A stretch of 64,000 nucleotides of DNA, from NCBI GenBank assembly GCA_029721435.1, contig CM056580.1, positions 22,183,367 through 22,247,366 of the forward strand, read 5' to 3'. The position numbers and the translations under genes are program-made. The notes beneath the pieces are model-generated. The model did not search any database and was not told where the DNA came from. It worked only from the letters and a program-made list of their open reading frames with translations. The DNA comes from Gymnothorax reevesii (Eukaryota; Chordata; Actinopteri; Anguilliformes; Muraenidae). This document shows positions 46,660-60,044 of this stretch, in pieces (the stretch's first letter is position 1; each line of letters starts with the position of its first letter).

Positions 46660-48277
46660 TACATGCTTGGTTGTCAGAGCGAAACACGCGAGAGGCTAAA
46701 AACGGCAGCAGTTTGCTTGACGCCAGAAGTTGTGCTTTTGTTTTCAGCTGACAATACGTCACACGCTGATCTATCTCGATGGTGGGAAGTTTGAATGTCT
46801 TTCCAATAAATTTGAGTAAAAAATCAACTTTGACTAACCTCCAGGAGCATTTAATTGTATTTAAGGAAAATTATTAACTTGAGCATTTTAGCTTTGCATA
46901 TTAAAAAAGGAAAAAAATTGTTTTTGACCCTTTACATAATTTAACCTTTTACCATTGCATTTAACTGAATTCCAAATCACATGACACAATGTGGACATGT
47001 AAACGTCTTTTCTCTGACTCAGATAAAGAGCTATGTCAAGATCAGAAGAAATGGTATATTTTACCAGGCATTCATAGACCAACATTACCATAGCAACACG
47101 CATTTGGTTTGCTGTTGCTTCATCCTCCCTTTTTCTCCATTGAGTGTATAAAGGAATGGGGGAGGTTGTCAATGCATCCTTGTATGAGCAAAGTAACAGA
47201 AACCAATATATCATCCAGTATATATTGAAAGACCGGTTTGTTGGATTGAGTAATGAGGACATGATGATGAAAGGCCAGCCAATCATCTGTTTTCTTGCAA
47301 GCTGGCTAGCGTTATCATACTGTATGTACTAGACTGCAGGTATTAAGTAGTTAAATGTCGTATCTGTTACAATTCATTGTTTCAAAGATTGTTTAGAATG
47401 TACCATTTAATTTATGCTATCCATCAGGGGTCGTATGAGTCACAAAAATTTTAAATGGTTGCAAATTTTTAAGTTGATCAAATTTTGATATTTACCACTG
47501 TTTAATTATTGGCTATTAGAGTGATCAAAGCTGGCACCAAATTGACAAGGTCAGTTGATACCCTTCTTTTTATACAAAAATTCTCATTTGAGGAAAAAGT
47601 TGAATCCATGATACTGCATGCAAGTTAATGGTTGCAGTGAACCAACATTATGATATTAACATTTACAGATATTATAAATATATGACAAAGTAAACAAAGA
47701 TATGATGCTAAGCCAATGTGGCCATGTACTAAGCCAGCTAATGCTTGTTTTGTTTGGAACTATGGCTTGATATGCGATAATTTGTCTGATTGTCGCTATA
47801 TTGGTCGGAGCATAAGTGGAGCCTCAGCCAGCTATTACGCGTGCATAGCTACATAGCTACATCCCTCACCAGCCTAATATGAGCATATATTGAAGCCACA
47901 ACATTAAGCTTGCTTCCTCTAACACTGTCCCAACATTTGAACCTTAATCCAAAACAGGGTCTTTGGGAATGGTCGGGGTGGCAGGGAGATTAAAATAATG
48001 ACTCTGCGGTTGAAGGAATAAGAAAAAAATTACTCTCTGCTGCTAATCAAACTGTTTTTTGTTTTTTTTTGCAAAATGTGGTCCTACCGGGCTGGAACCA
48101 GGGGTGTGTACGTGTGAAGTGGCCATGGCATAGCCTACACCAATTAGCTCATTATTATAATCTGCAAAATACTGTATGCTCTCTGAAATTTTTTTCTTTC
48201 GTGCAGCTTAGAAGCAAAACTGATCATGTGAGAAACTCAGTGAGATAGTTAGTTAGCTCTTCTGGAGGATGGCACAC
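46660..48277. other. Intergenic DNA, no feature seen
   Basis: AT-rich. The short frame 46888-47286 on the minus strand has no motif. No repeat ends recognised. Confidence 0.45.
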
Positions 48278-48280
48278 TAT

Positions 48281-49628
48281 GGCCTGTATTCAGAAACGAC
48301 ACTCACGCTCACCCTCCACTCACCATATAGTGAGTACGATTGAAATATAACTGGAGTGTGAGAGAGAGAGAGAGACTTACCACTAACCGAGGGAGCGGTC
48401 CCACTCCTCGCCATTTGATATTCACAAAAGCCACTCGAGCATAACTGACAGTAGTGGGCACTGGGTACCACTGGCAGTGCGTCGGCTGCTGCAAAGAGAC
48501 GCTCAGTCCTCACCCTTCAGTGCTGAATGTTCTAAACCTTTCGCAGTTTACTTTTCTTGATTAGAAGGTGTCTAAGACTAATTGGTAAAACGACAATGCA
48601 ATTTATTTTTTATAGCGTTGTTCTACATTGCTTCACAAAATTGAGGCGTTTCTTTCGCACATAAATGATGACGTAAATATCAGCATGTCTTCATAAATTC
48701 TGTGGTCGAGTGGCTCGCGAAAGGTGCAGGACAGCCCGCGAGGCTCACTAAGCAACAAGCTGTGAAACGTGCCAGACATTTCCTTCTACATTCAGCAATT
48801 AAGAGTGTAGAAAAGAATGGATTCTTATGACTTACAGCTACATGAGCCTCACAGACCAATCCAAACGCGCCCCACGAACCAGCTGAGCGCAGAATTTACC
48901 AACCCCTGAGTAAAGAATAGCGCGAGAAATCCGAATGCCCGAGAGTTGACAGATATGCCTAATAAATTGAAACGGGCCACACCTGATAATGTTGAGAGTT
49001 TTCAGTTTCTGCAATGGTAATTTAATGAAATGAAAACAGAGCAATAATTATCAGTGCTCATTCTAACAAGTAGAACTGGTGAAACATGATAATCCTTCGA
49101 ATTTTTGGAGTACAAGTAGATAAAATTTTATGAAATGATTGGATATGACCTTTTTTCAATCATTATTTTTAAGGGATGGTTTGGAGCCTCCCCTATTGCC
49201 AGTTCACCAGTAGCTACTGGCGGGTACACAAGTGCTAACCTTTAGTTCACCATAGTGCAGTTCGTCAACACTGAAACCAGGTGGTCAGTCAGCATCGTTA
49301 TCAACATTATAGTTAACATTCGCATAGCCGCAATTGCGTCGAGCACGTGGCTGTAAATGATCCACAGTTTGTAACCAATGTTTCCAATGTTTGTAACCAC
49401 CTTAAAGCCATGATAACGAAATACCGGCGCAAGTTAGTACGACTCAAGGGAAGTGTTCCCTGCGCTCAACCTTCACTCAGAAACAGACGCTATTTTCAGT
49501 GTGAGTGAGGTCTCTGAAAGCAAATGAGTGTTAGGACAACCTCTGACTCATTCAGTATAACCTGACACTAACTAAGCTTTAGTACTCACTCACGCTCAAT
49601 TAGTGTGTGTCGTTTCTGAATACGGGCC
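48281..49628. mobile_element. TIR DNA transposon, Harbinger-like termini, 1348 bp, non-autonomous
   Basis: Left end GGCCTGTATTCAGAAACGAC and, inverted, GGCCCGTATTCAGAAACGAC (19 of 20 identical). Flanked by TAT at 48278-48280 and 49629-49631. The subterminal regions carry repeated CACTCACGCTCA motifs. A GGCC-GTATTCA start and 3 bp target suggest PIF/Harbinger, but no transposase or Myb-like frame was recognised. A decayed hAT-type composite (about 48707-49215) is nested inside. Confidence 0.72.
48707..49215. mobile_element. Decayed second copy of the composite hAT-type element, nested
   Basis: From 'ccgagagttgacag' through 'gggccacacctgataatgtt gagag' to 'gagcctcccctattgccagt tcacc' it follows 40250-40420 block by block, including the junction between the inner CAGGGCTGCCAA-type core and the outer element. 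The left end (GAGTGGCTCGCGAA near 48707) is degenerate. Confidence 0.6.
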
Positions 49629-49631
49629 TAT

Positions 49632-51301
49632 GAGCTACATCCAAACAGCTGGACTGAATGTTATATTTTATTTAGCTCTACAAATGCATAACAGAATATA
49701 TAAATAGTCAACGTTTGAATGCTCACTCATTTTCTGTGTGAAATGGCCCAGCAAAGCTGTGATTTCCTGAACAGGTACCTATTTAAGGAGCTGGGATAGC
49801 ATGCTGACGGAACAGTGATTGAGTAACTATGGGCATCCAAAAAGCTTTTTAACTTTGGTCCTTTAAGTCTATTCACCAGTAGTCTGCATTTCACCATTCA
49901 GATTCAGATGCGAGACATATACTGATATCAACCCGATGGGTTGATCATTGACTGACAATGACTAAAACAACTCCATAATACAGTATATCATTGTAACTTT
50001 GTTTGTGATAAGTTTCAAGTGAAAGTGAACTTTGATTCATTTTCCTTCATGTATTTCAGCTGTAAGTGGGAAGGAAATATGTTTGTGTATCTCTTAATTT
50101 CATCCATTATAGCCAGTATGGGGAAATTGAGAGTTGCGGTGCACTGAACACCACATTGGTTTCTACAACTTTTAGCTCCGACAGCTTCTCCAGTTTCTGT
50201 ATACACTCAGTGTTTTCCCCCTGTACCACCCAAATAGATTGTTTATGCTGACTACTCTTAAAATGTTTTATTCCATTCAGAGCCAGTATCTGTGAGTAGT
50301 ACTTGTTGAAAGCACTGACTCAATCATTTATGTATTTATGTGCTTTTATTCTTTATATTATAACATACCGTATCACGTATATCAACTATTCGTTGAGCCA
50401 ACCTTTCTGTCTGCTCACAAAAAGCCCCTGGGCATCCATCAAATCGAAACCTTCTTCAGCAGACTGCTGAAATCTGCTTTAAATGCATCGCAGTTTCTTC
50501 GGGAAAGAGACAACGTACTTAAAATTAATTTAAAGCTTTCAGGGTAAGCAAAGTCAATGATCAGGGTCTCATTAAGTGAATAAGCAGAGCATAACTGCTT
50601 ATTCTGTCAGGCCAAACACTTAACTTTGGCTTCATTTTCTGAAAAATGATGCTTTTAAAAAGTCACTATCAGGATAGACTTTATGTGAAGTAAAGGACAT
50701 GCCTTTTTGAGAGAAGAGGTCATCTTGTGTAAGGTCTGATATTCAACTTCAGAAATGAATGGGATTAATAAGTGTAAGGGTAGGTCTTTTTTCACATTAC
50801 GCAAAGGAAGTTTTTTCCATTGAACAATCAAGCACATCCCTATGACAACTATATAGGAAGGTCTATTGCCTGGAGATTAGGCCAGACGGGGTGGGGGGTT
50901 ACTTTGGGAAGAATCCGTCTTATTAACTTAGTCAGAAGGGGCTTATATTGAAACAACTGATGTGTTTGAAGCAAACTGCCTACCTTATAATTTTTCAACA
51001 CATCAAAGAAATAATTTATGTTTAAGCTGATCTCATTATGCATAACTAAACATTTCTATCTCGCACTAATACAGTTACAGACAGCAATGGATTTCGTACC
51101 CTAGAAACTATAATAAAGCTGGCTGTGTAACATGTTTTTGATGTCACCATGTTTACAGTTCACATTAAAACTAAAAGTGCATTGTTTCAGTGGTCAGTGA
51201 GGAAATTTTTGGATTTTTGGAATGTCAGCTGTTTCTACTGTAAGATTAACTTTTTTATTTTGTTTTTTAAAATCGGGCAATAACTGGAATATTAGGTCAA
51301 A
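49632..51301. other. Intergenic DNA, no feature seen
   Basis: AT-rich, no recognised gene, repeat end or RNA gene. Confidence 0.45.
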
Positions 51302-51315
51302 GATGAATTGATGGC

Positions 51316-52135
51316 ATTCCATGTCCCGAGAACCAGATTCCATGTCCAGGGATTGGGTCGTCGGGGCCACTGTCCACGACCGCCACCCAAAGCACAATGC
51401 ACCGGCCCCTTCTGAACCCTCCCGCGGGGGATGGGCCTACGGGAAGGCGGGCCCACGTCGCTTGTTCGGGCTGCGCCCGGCCGGATCCCGTGGGCAGAGA
51501 CCCGACCACCAGGCGCTCGCCTTCCAACCCCGACCCCAGGCCTGGCTCCAGGGTGGGTTTCTCGACCGGAAAAAGGTGGCTAGTCCCCTCTGGGTTAGAG
51601 GAGAGCTCCTGCCTCAAGTGGAGGAGTTCAAGTATCTTGGGGTCTTGTTCACGAGTGAGGGAAGGATGGAGCGTGAGATTGACAGACGGATCGGTGCAGC
51701 GGCAGCAGTAATGCGGTCGTTGTACCGATCTGTCGTGGTGAAGCCGAAAGGCAAAGCTCTCGATTTACCAGTCAATCTACGTTCCTACCCTCACCTATGG
51801 CCATGAACTCTGAGTCATGACCGAAAGAACGAGATCTCGGGTACAAGCGGCTGAAATGGGTTTCCTCTGCAGGGTGGCGGGCCGCTCCCTTAGAGATAGG
51901 GTGAGGAGCTCTGTCACCCGGGAGGAGCTCAGAGTAGAGCTGCTGCTCCTCCATGTCGAGAGGGGCCAGCTGAGGAAGCTCGGGCATCTTTATTGGATGC
52001 CCCCTGGATGCCCTCCGGGCATGCCCCACCGGGAGGAGCCCCCAAGGAAGACCCAGGACACGCTGGAGGGACTATGTCACTCGGCTGGCCTGGGAACGCC
52101 TTGGGATACCCCCGGAAGAACTAGAGGAAGTGTGC
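51316..52135 (+). mobile_element. Internally deleted Rex3/RTE-like LINE with perfect 14 bp target duplication
   Basis: Perfect direct repeats GATGAATTGATGGC at 51302-51315 and 52136-52149 border the element. The first 245 bp (51316 to about 51560) are a GC-rich LINE 5' region; directly after it comes the C-terminal part of the ORF (about 51560-52135). The endonuclease and all catalytic RT motifs are missing. GC content is far above the flanks. The C-terminal ORF text is that of a very common fish LINE; Rex3/RTE is my best guess for the clade. Confidence 0.85.
51562..52135 (+). pseudogene. LINE ORF C-terminal remnant, frameshifted
   Basis: The first frame contains LDRKKVASPLWVRGELLPQV, EEFKYLGVLFTSEGRMEREI and DRRIGAAAAVMRSLYRSVVV, then loses frame after KPKGKALDLPVN (stop at 51806). 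A second frame from 51817 gives MTERTRSRVQAAEMGFLCRV, AGRSLRDRVRSSVTREELRV and LLHVERGQLRKLGHL, then degrades again. The expected continuation (PPGRLPGEVFRACPTGR..RDYVTRLAWERLGIPPEELEE) is recognisable across frames at DNA level to 52130. This is the region after RT motif D/E, without catalytic residues. Dead. Confidence 0.8.
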
Positions 52136-52149
52136 GATGAATTGATGGC

Positions 52150-55100
52150 TGAACAGAATATAGAATTTAAAAAAGATAACCAGAGTTATGTGGTTCCAGT
52201 GTTATGCTCAGAGCAACTTTAGACGACAGGAGTTAAAAATATATCCTGTAACAAATAGCATTTTATACATACACTGCAGGGTAGCTGTGTAATGTTCAGA
52301 GAAACTTTTGATTAAACCTGAGCTACATCTTAAATGCAAATCGAGAATATCATTTCCGGCAAGGTTTATGGAAGTATATTGTATATACATATTGTATTTG
52401 TTTATCATTTGAAAATTACATTTTTATCAAACTTTCTATTGAAAATAGCATGCATTTTCTCATAATAGTAATAACTTAAAACATTTTGTTATGATGAACA
52501 TGAAATGGAGTTTCCTTTGCCTGCGGCTAATGTCAGTTGTGACTGCTCATTTATTAGGAACACACAGTTTCCAGTGCAAAATGACAACAGCTGGGAGGCA
52601 GCAATAATCTGAGAAAGCATTTCTGCTACATTAAGGCAACACAGATCAATACTGTGATACAGTTTGCCTTACATCGGCATTTCATTTTACAGGACAATTG
52701 CTGCATGGCTAAGTTATAAACATCGCGGTGGCCAGGAGAAATAAAAGTGAAAACAAAATGAAATAAAGAAAAGAAAGAAATATAAAAGGTGTTTCTTCAA
52801 TTCAAAAGGATAAAGTGGGACAAGAAGGAAAAAAAAAAACAATGAAAGTATATTTTATGGGGAGAAACTTTGTGTGTTGTGGGTGGGTGGGGGGGGTTGG
52901 CAGTTTGCAGTCTCTACACAGTCAATACGATTCCATTTTCTAAAGCAACTTAATTATACAAACAGTTTCAAGGTACAATTTCCCCTGGCAATTGACTGCA
53001 TCTTAATGAAGCACCTGAAAAATCAGCTGCCAAAAAATAAAATGGGCAGGTGTGTGAACAAGCGTGGCAGAAACAAGCTGATCTGTAATCAGGTGTGGGA
53101 GACGTAGGAAGGGCGATAAGAAAACCTGAGAAGATTGTGCAGCCCTTGCAGTCCATCATGGAGCCATCTGCTCGCCCTCCCGACAACCAGGAAAGTACAG
53201 CCGACGCGGCGTTTAGAGCTGGCATATTGAAAGCGTCAACATGTACCACACAGCTGCCCCTTGCTGCCAATCCATTATTCCCTCATTAACATTTGCGAAT
53301 ATCTATAATACCATACTGCCCAATGGGCCCCCCAACACCGCAGTGAAGTGCTGGCGAGTGCGGTAATTAACCGTATAAACTGGCAGGCAGATTTGTGCAG
53401 CTGACATGGCTGCTTTGCTGTAATCCTCTTCCTTTCTCTCTGTAGATTTCATCAGTCACAGAGCTAAGGTCTAATGTGTAGATTTGGCTGAAACTGCCCA
53501 CTAGTGGCCTGCTGTGGGAAAAGCTGTCAATTCATTGGCAGTTCAGAGAAGCTCTACAGACTCCACAGCTGCCCAGTTGCTGACAGGTAAGGTGATGGAC
53601 TAACGATTACGATCTACTGCTTCAGAAATACGAAACTGTCAGAGAATGGTCTCCCTGCTACCGAATTGGCCAATTTAGAATAGACTGGTGGGCAGACAAC
53701 TGATTCTTACAGAGGTCCTACCAGAAGAAGAAAAGTCCAAAGAAGGACTCCCAGCAATAGATGTCATAATTTTACTTATTTATAAAGATTTTAGTGACTC
53801 AAGAAAAAAAAAAACTGGAATAAACAACAGTATGAGCAATAATTACAATATTATCAGACAGACAAGTAATTTTGTTTGATTAAAAAAATATATGGAAGGT
53901 TTTAGTCATTAAATAAACTAGAGGAGATAAATACGCTGAGAAAACTGTTCATTTTCAACAATCCTTAACTCACAAATAAATGTTCATGTTGCACAGTTCA
54001 CACACATATTATTCAGCAAACACTTTGATCATTACCCAGAATTAATTTCTAAGCCAGGCTTCAGGTCAGTGCGTTGTATCACCTTTCTGAAAATCAATAT
54101 TCTCCATAGAGCTACACAAGTTTGCTATCCTGAGTTTTTTACGTCAGATGTTTGATGTCAAAAGTTGATAATTAGCTGGATATGGAATCAGATTTGGCCT
54201 GTAAATTTGAGGAGCTCAAGCCGAAAGATTGTATGATAACCCTTCAGGACTTAAAACAGCCCTCCTGCTAACTACTCATGGATGATTTTATTTTGCAGCT
54301 TGAGTTTCTGGCCAATCAGGACTCACTTGATTATCTGAAACGCATCAACTTCTTTAACCTCTTTCTGTCCAGAGTTGCCATTGGAGGGATTCTGGCACTG
54401 TGCTCACCTCGCCTTAAAGCGCATTATATCTCTAAACCTGCTCCCATTTATGTTTCCTGATTACCAACTGAGCGTTATTTTGTTCAGTTGTGAGGATCGC
54501 TACGTATCCATTTCCTCCCAGCTTGCATTATTGTTCATTGCAACAATTATCAAGCATCTTCCTATCCAGATTAATGGTCGACCGAATATAAAACGTCAAC
54601 GTCTTCGGAAGTGTCAGGATTTCTGCAGCTCTCAAAACGTTACTTTTTTTCCTGTGTTTATGTTTAATTGGCTTGCTACGCCTAAGAAAACCTTGCTAAT
54701 CAAAGTGACATTATCGTTAACTCCTAGATAAGCTGTTTGTGAATCTTACCACCCGTGGTCGTGCTAACAGCAAATTGATTGATTGATAGATTGATTAGTG
54801 AGTAACACTCGAGGCACTCCTTCTGAAGCTTCACTTACCCAGGACTAAAAACGCGGGTTTGCCAGCTCAGGCCTGCGTGTTGAGGCTGCTCATGTAAAAA
54901 TAAAACTTGGTTTACAACCAGTGACATTACCATAATGCAGGTTAACCCTCAACCTATTTCGAGTAAGAGTCTGGTAATAGAGAATAATAGAAAGAAAATA
55001 ATAGTGAATTTACTGAGCAATTGGCTTCCAATAAGCTTTGTTGACATTAACAATTAATCACATACAGCTTTGCATCCACGAGGACGGCTACAATATGACA

Positions 55101-56360
55101 TTGCATGGACGGTAGTTAACTGAAATTTCTTGAAATTCCACCTTGTAGTTGAATGTAATGTAGTAAATGCGGCTGAAGGTGGTATTTAGATACGGGTTAG
55201 ATTTAATAATAATTGCCATTTCAGAAGCTAGTCTGTAAAGAACTCATGAATGACTTTGTTACCTTGAAAGATTGACACATGGCATGCATATTAAATTATT
55301 AAAATGCATGCCATGCATTGAATTTTCACAATGCACCGATAAGCAATTTGCTTATTCAATCACCAACGCTTTGACTTACGAAGGCTTGGTAATTTAATAA
55401 ATTAATTATCATCGCTTGGCGCGGCAAGCAGTGCGCTGCTATGCTTCCCAGCAAATGTGACCCAGTCTTTGGAATGCTGAAAAATTAGGATGAGTGAAAA
55501 TCCATAAACACCTGGGACGACGGCCCATGGAATTTGTAGGGGGGGAAATTATGCTTTTTTTTTCAAGTGGTTGAAGAGCAGTTACCACTTTATTTTTGGT
55601 AGGATCTCAGCTAAAAGAGAGAATGCTGGTTTAAAGGGTCAAAGAGTTCAGGGTTTGTATAATTTTGTGGCGATCAGCCAGGTCAGGTAGGTTCCTGTCT
55701 CACAAAACCTGTGGATGAGACTCAGCAAAACCACTAGCACGTTGGGAGAGGAGGCTGAAACCTCTGAGTCTGAAGGAAGAAACAGATTTTACTATTTCAA
55801 TCACTTCTTTCAGTGGCTCGGTCCAAGGGTTTGTTCATATTCGCACTATTGAGAGTACACAAGATTCTTACAGGGAGAGGTGTATTACATATTGCCATCA
55901 AGTCTTATTTGCCATTCCAAATGGCTGGATTTTCAGCCCCAGTAGGTTGACTTTTAATGGAGCATTTGAGGAAATATAATTGCAGTATAATTTCACACAT
56001 AAATGTGCATCTTGCAGCACCTTGTTTAATATGAAAATTCATTACACACGAAAAACTAAATAATCCCCTGGCTGTGTTATGCATGATGATGCATCGAAAA
56101 TGATTAATTTTTTTTTTCCATATTCAGTCTTCAGATGACTTACTTGTCTATTTCTTGAGTCACATCATAGAATGTCAATTTACATCCAAGTTTGAAGTGG
56201 CACTTTATTTTTAAATGTTTTATACCGGATAAAAAAGTTTCTTTTTAAAATAAAAAATAGCACTTCTAAATAAAACTGATGGATTCATGACAGAAACAAT
56301 GTGAGAACAAACTACTTAGTAAGCCTTTGTATTCATTTGAAAATTTTATTCTAAAGCAAA
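52150..56360. other. Intergenic DNA, no gene seen
   Basis: Mostly AT-rich. The segment 53090-53400 is less AT-rich and repeat-free; it could be a conserved non-coding element, which only comparison can show. No coding exon recognised. Confidence 0.45.
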
Positions 56361-56440
56361 CGCACCCACACACGCATGAACGAACGCAGACACACACTCA
56401 CACACACCAAGGTCCACATGTGCACACACGCATGCACACA
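56361..56440. repeat. Imperfect (CA)n microsatellite
   Basis: CACACA-rich with CGCA and CATGCA interruptions. Confidence 0.75.
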
Positions 56441-59400
56441 TTGTCACTCAATGCATGTGCTGTTAGTAATTGAGATAAAGCAAGCCTTCCCAAGTATTAT
56501 GGATGGACTCTACCTCACAGTTTAACTCTGGCTTATTTTCATTGATCAGGGAACTGAAGTTGATTAATTGAATAACAGCATTAAAACAAACAAATAATAA
56601 GAATTTCGCATAATTATGTGGCTGTATCACTTTAAAATTCCAACAGTAACCTCAGGTGTATATTTTAACCAAATGAAGAACAAATAAGTGAACAGAATAC
56701 AATTATAAGAAGAAAATATTCCCCTTTCTCTGAATTTATTTAGCATCGTACAGTTTTAGCATGGAAAGGCCTAACTGGGTCAAACACGGAGTTCAAAAGA
56801 CTCCAATGACTTCATCTTTTTTTTTTTTTTGCTCAATTGAGAAAAATATATTTTTATTAGTGAAATAATATTATTGTTCATTCCACAAAGCTTTTTCTGA
56901 TTAGCAGCGCTAAATGATTTGTTTCCACGGTAATTAGCCGAGTGATATTTTGTCTTGATTAGTGAAACTGGGAAACATGAGGTTTTTGATATTTACAGAA
57001 AATGGCTATCTGCCTCCTAAGTCCTACTTTCAGAAAATATAAGCAAATCCAGTATGAAATAATGACTCCATTGTGAGTGACATTTAATAAAACAGCAATT
57101 TTCTTGTACAGAATATATTTCCTGTCTCTGAATGCCAGATAATGAGGAAAGGAATTTCTGGACACAAATCAAAAGTCTAAAAAATTGCATTAAAAAATGT
57201 AAAACAGTGTATGGTCAGGTGCTAAAAATTAATTATGATTGAAAATGCATAGCTTAATTATTTCTTTCATCGCATAGTTGAATCAAGAAAATAATTGCAT
57301 TATAGTTTTAGAGGCCATGCCTAACAACAAGCAACCTCACCCCAGATACAATGAATTTTGCTCATTAAAATGTTCTAGCAGTCTACATAAGTTCATATGA
57401 GACCAAAAGGCATCAGAAGTTTAAATACCGCCTCAGGAAGTTTGGAAATGTGTTCTTCACAGAAATTTTTTTTCACCAGTTTTACAATTATTTATTTATT
57501 TTTATCATTATTTTTTAATCCTTTCCCCGGGCAACAAATTAGATTAAAATCCTACCCAGAACATCCCAGGTCCTGACCCAAGAATGATTGTGATTCTGAA
57601 TCACACAGCATGTACGGAGTGGCAGATTTAACCAGTGCTCAACTTTCCAAACAGCCGCTGGCAACAGCGAATGAAGAGATTATTCATAGTTCACACTGTG
57701 GGCTTTTCAATTGGGCAGGGCTTGGAGCATTTATTTTCAATGTCAGTCAGCCTTACTCACAGACCCTCAAGCCAAAAAACCTTAACTTAGGCATCAGTTA
57801 AAAAAATTCATAGGTTTCAATTTTTTACAATTTTTTTCAAAGTTATCCCATTTTTGCTTTGCCTTTGAATCTATTACACATTTATAGCGACTGAATGGAA
57901 ACTTCTACAAGTGTAGCCCCCCCACCAATGAATCGGCTCGTCTTAACTTGTCTAGGGGAAAGCACGTAACTATGATGGGATGCACATTAAACTACAAAAT
58001 TAAACCGGATCTTTCACTCCTTCACTGGGAACATAACTCAATGATTTTGCTTACAATGAAAATACAGTATTTGCTTAGATTATACTTAGTTAATTACTGC
58101 CCCTTTCATCCCTTCATCAACCCACTAAGACACAGAATTGGGTTTTGAGAATGAAAAAAAAAAACAACAAAAGATTAATTATCCTTTCAGGTCTTCAGTG
58201 TTATATATATATATTTTTTTTAACAAGGAAATTAGCCCCACTAAGTTCAACTGTCAAGGTCAACCACCCAAAACAAACTGATGGAATACCCCAACGACAA
58301 CAGAAAAAATGTCCTGCTGGCCAGTGCAGTTTTAAAGTTAGTGCACTTTCAGGACCCAGGTTGGCGCGCTTTGGTTCGAGCTCATATTCAGGATCAAACA
58401 AAGTGGCATAAGACTGGCAATATTCCACTCACGATTACCCGTATTGATGCGTTGGAAGTTCATTGTCTCTCTCCTCTCCTCCTCGTCCTCTCTCGCGCTC
58501 CCTCCTCGAAGCAAACGGTCAGCTCCTTGGGTCACTTCTCCCGTGAACAATGAACAAGCTCAGCTAGCCCAATCGTCACTGTAGCGCTGGTATTCCATAA
58601 ACTCTGCTAACAGCTTCATACTTGCCCGCAACCGGAGGCTTTGGCAGGAATGTGGCTTTCGCAAAAATGTCTTATGCAGTTGAAGAACTCAAAGCTATAT
58701 AACGAAAATGTCCAACACTTCTGCAAAGTTAATAAATCAAAAAATTTCCATTCCACACGTTACCAGCGTGGCTTATCTCCAGTCCGCCATCATCCTCCCT
58801 CCTTCTCCCGCTCAAAACATTCAATTGGATCACAGCGCCACCTCCCTGACTGACAAAAACTCTCACCCAAATGTGTTTTCAATACATAGGGCGTCTTTCG
58901 CAATAAAACAATACATTCACATTAACACGTTATTTATAATAAGTATAAAACCTATTTCTCTCAATTTGTGAACCAACATTGGAATTAGGAGGGCACTACA
59001 CAAGTAACAACCAGGTAACAGACAACTCAACAGTTCAAACTAGGGAGCCAGTGATTGACAGTGCACATGAAGCTGGCAAACTCTAGGAGTTATCACCAAT
59101 ATTTTATCTTATTTAGCATCTGGTGCAAAAAAAAAAAAAAAATCAATTTCCTCAGTCAAAATTATGACTTCTCCACAGTGAAATTGCCTCATAATATTCT
59201 AAAATGTATTTATACTGACCATTTTTCCTTGGAGAGTCAAATTGTAGATTCCAGTTTAAATGAGACGTGGGGAATACAAATATCATGTCGGTGGTCGGTG
59301 TGCGTAATCCCTGCTCTGCCCTCCTCAACCTCAGCTGGCTGCTCGCTGAGTCAGAGTATCTATTTGTACCATCATTCTATTTGTTAATATTGCAATTAAC

Positions 59401-60044
59401 TACAGCTTGTGCACACTGACAGAATGACATTAGATGGCCAAAGCGTGCTGGCGCCGCTTGTTCTCAGGAAGTTGTCAGGGTTTGTGCTTGGCATCTCACC
59501 TTTATTGAAGGAATATATTAGTCTCTTAGCAGGCAATAACATACAAGATATTTTTTCTGTTTACAGTTCGTGGTAGGCACTTTTCTGCTCTAACTGGACA
59601 TTGTCTCCAATGGACACAGAATGTCCAAATGGGTTTTTGTGGATATTGATCCAAAAGAACTAGACTGGCTCCATTGGGATTAATTGGGAAGCTGAGCGAG
59701 GCCTGATTGACCCACATTTACCGTCCAACCTCAGTTATACATTTCCGGCTTCAATAAAGCAAATACCCACAGCAATGCTCTAAAATGCAGAGCCTTCACA
59801 GCAGAGTGAGGTTTACTATAGCTGAAAGGGTGGGGGGGCAACTCACAACATCCATGATTTATGATCTGTGAGGTACAATGAACGAGAGTATGTACTTTTA
59901 ACCGTATGGTGTGGAGATTCTTGTCTCACCAATCCGTAATTATTTACTTATTTACTTATTTGCTATTGTATTTGTTTACTAATTTTATTAAATATCTATC
60001 TCCAGATGAGAAAAAAAACAGATGTAGATGTAAAGCTTCTTTTT
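56441..60044. other. Intergenic DNA, no gene seen
   Basis: AT-rich with poly(T) and (TA)n runs (56817-56830, 58202-58220). Open frames at 58145-58971 overlap on several frames and have no motif. Confidence 0.45.

Noticed and set aside
54278..54731. Two overlapping open frames of 60 and 118 codons
   Set aside because: No recognisable motif, no splice or poly(A) context, hydrophobic AT-driven composition.
57914..59001. Possible TIR pair TGTAGCCCCCCC ... inverted TGTAGTGCCCTCC
   Set aside because: Only about ten bases match with a gap, no target duplication is clear, and the interior shows no supporting repeat. Too weak to call.
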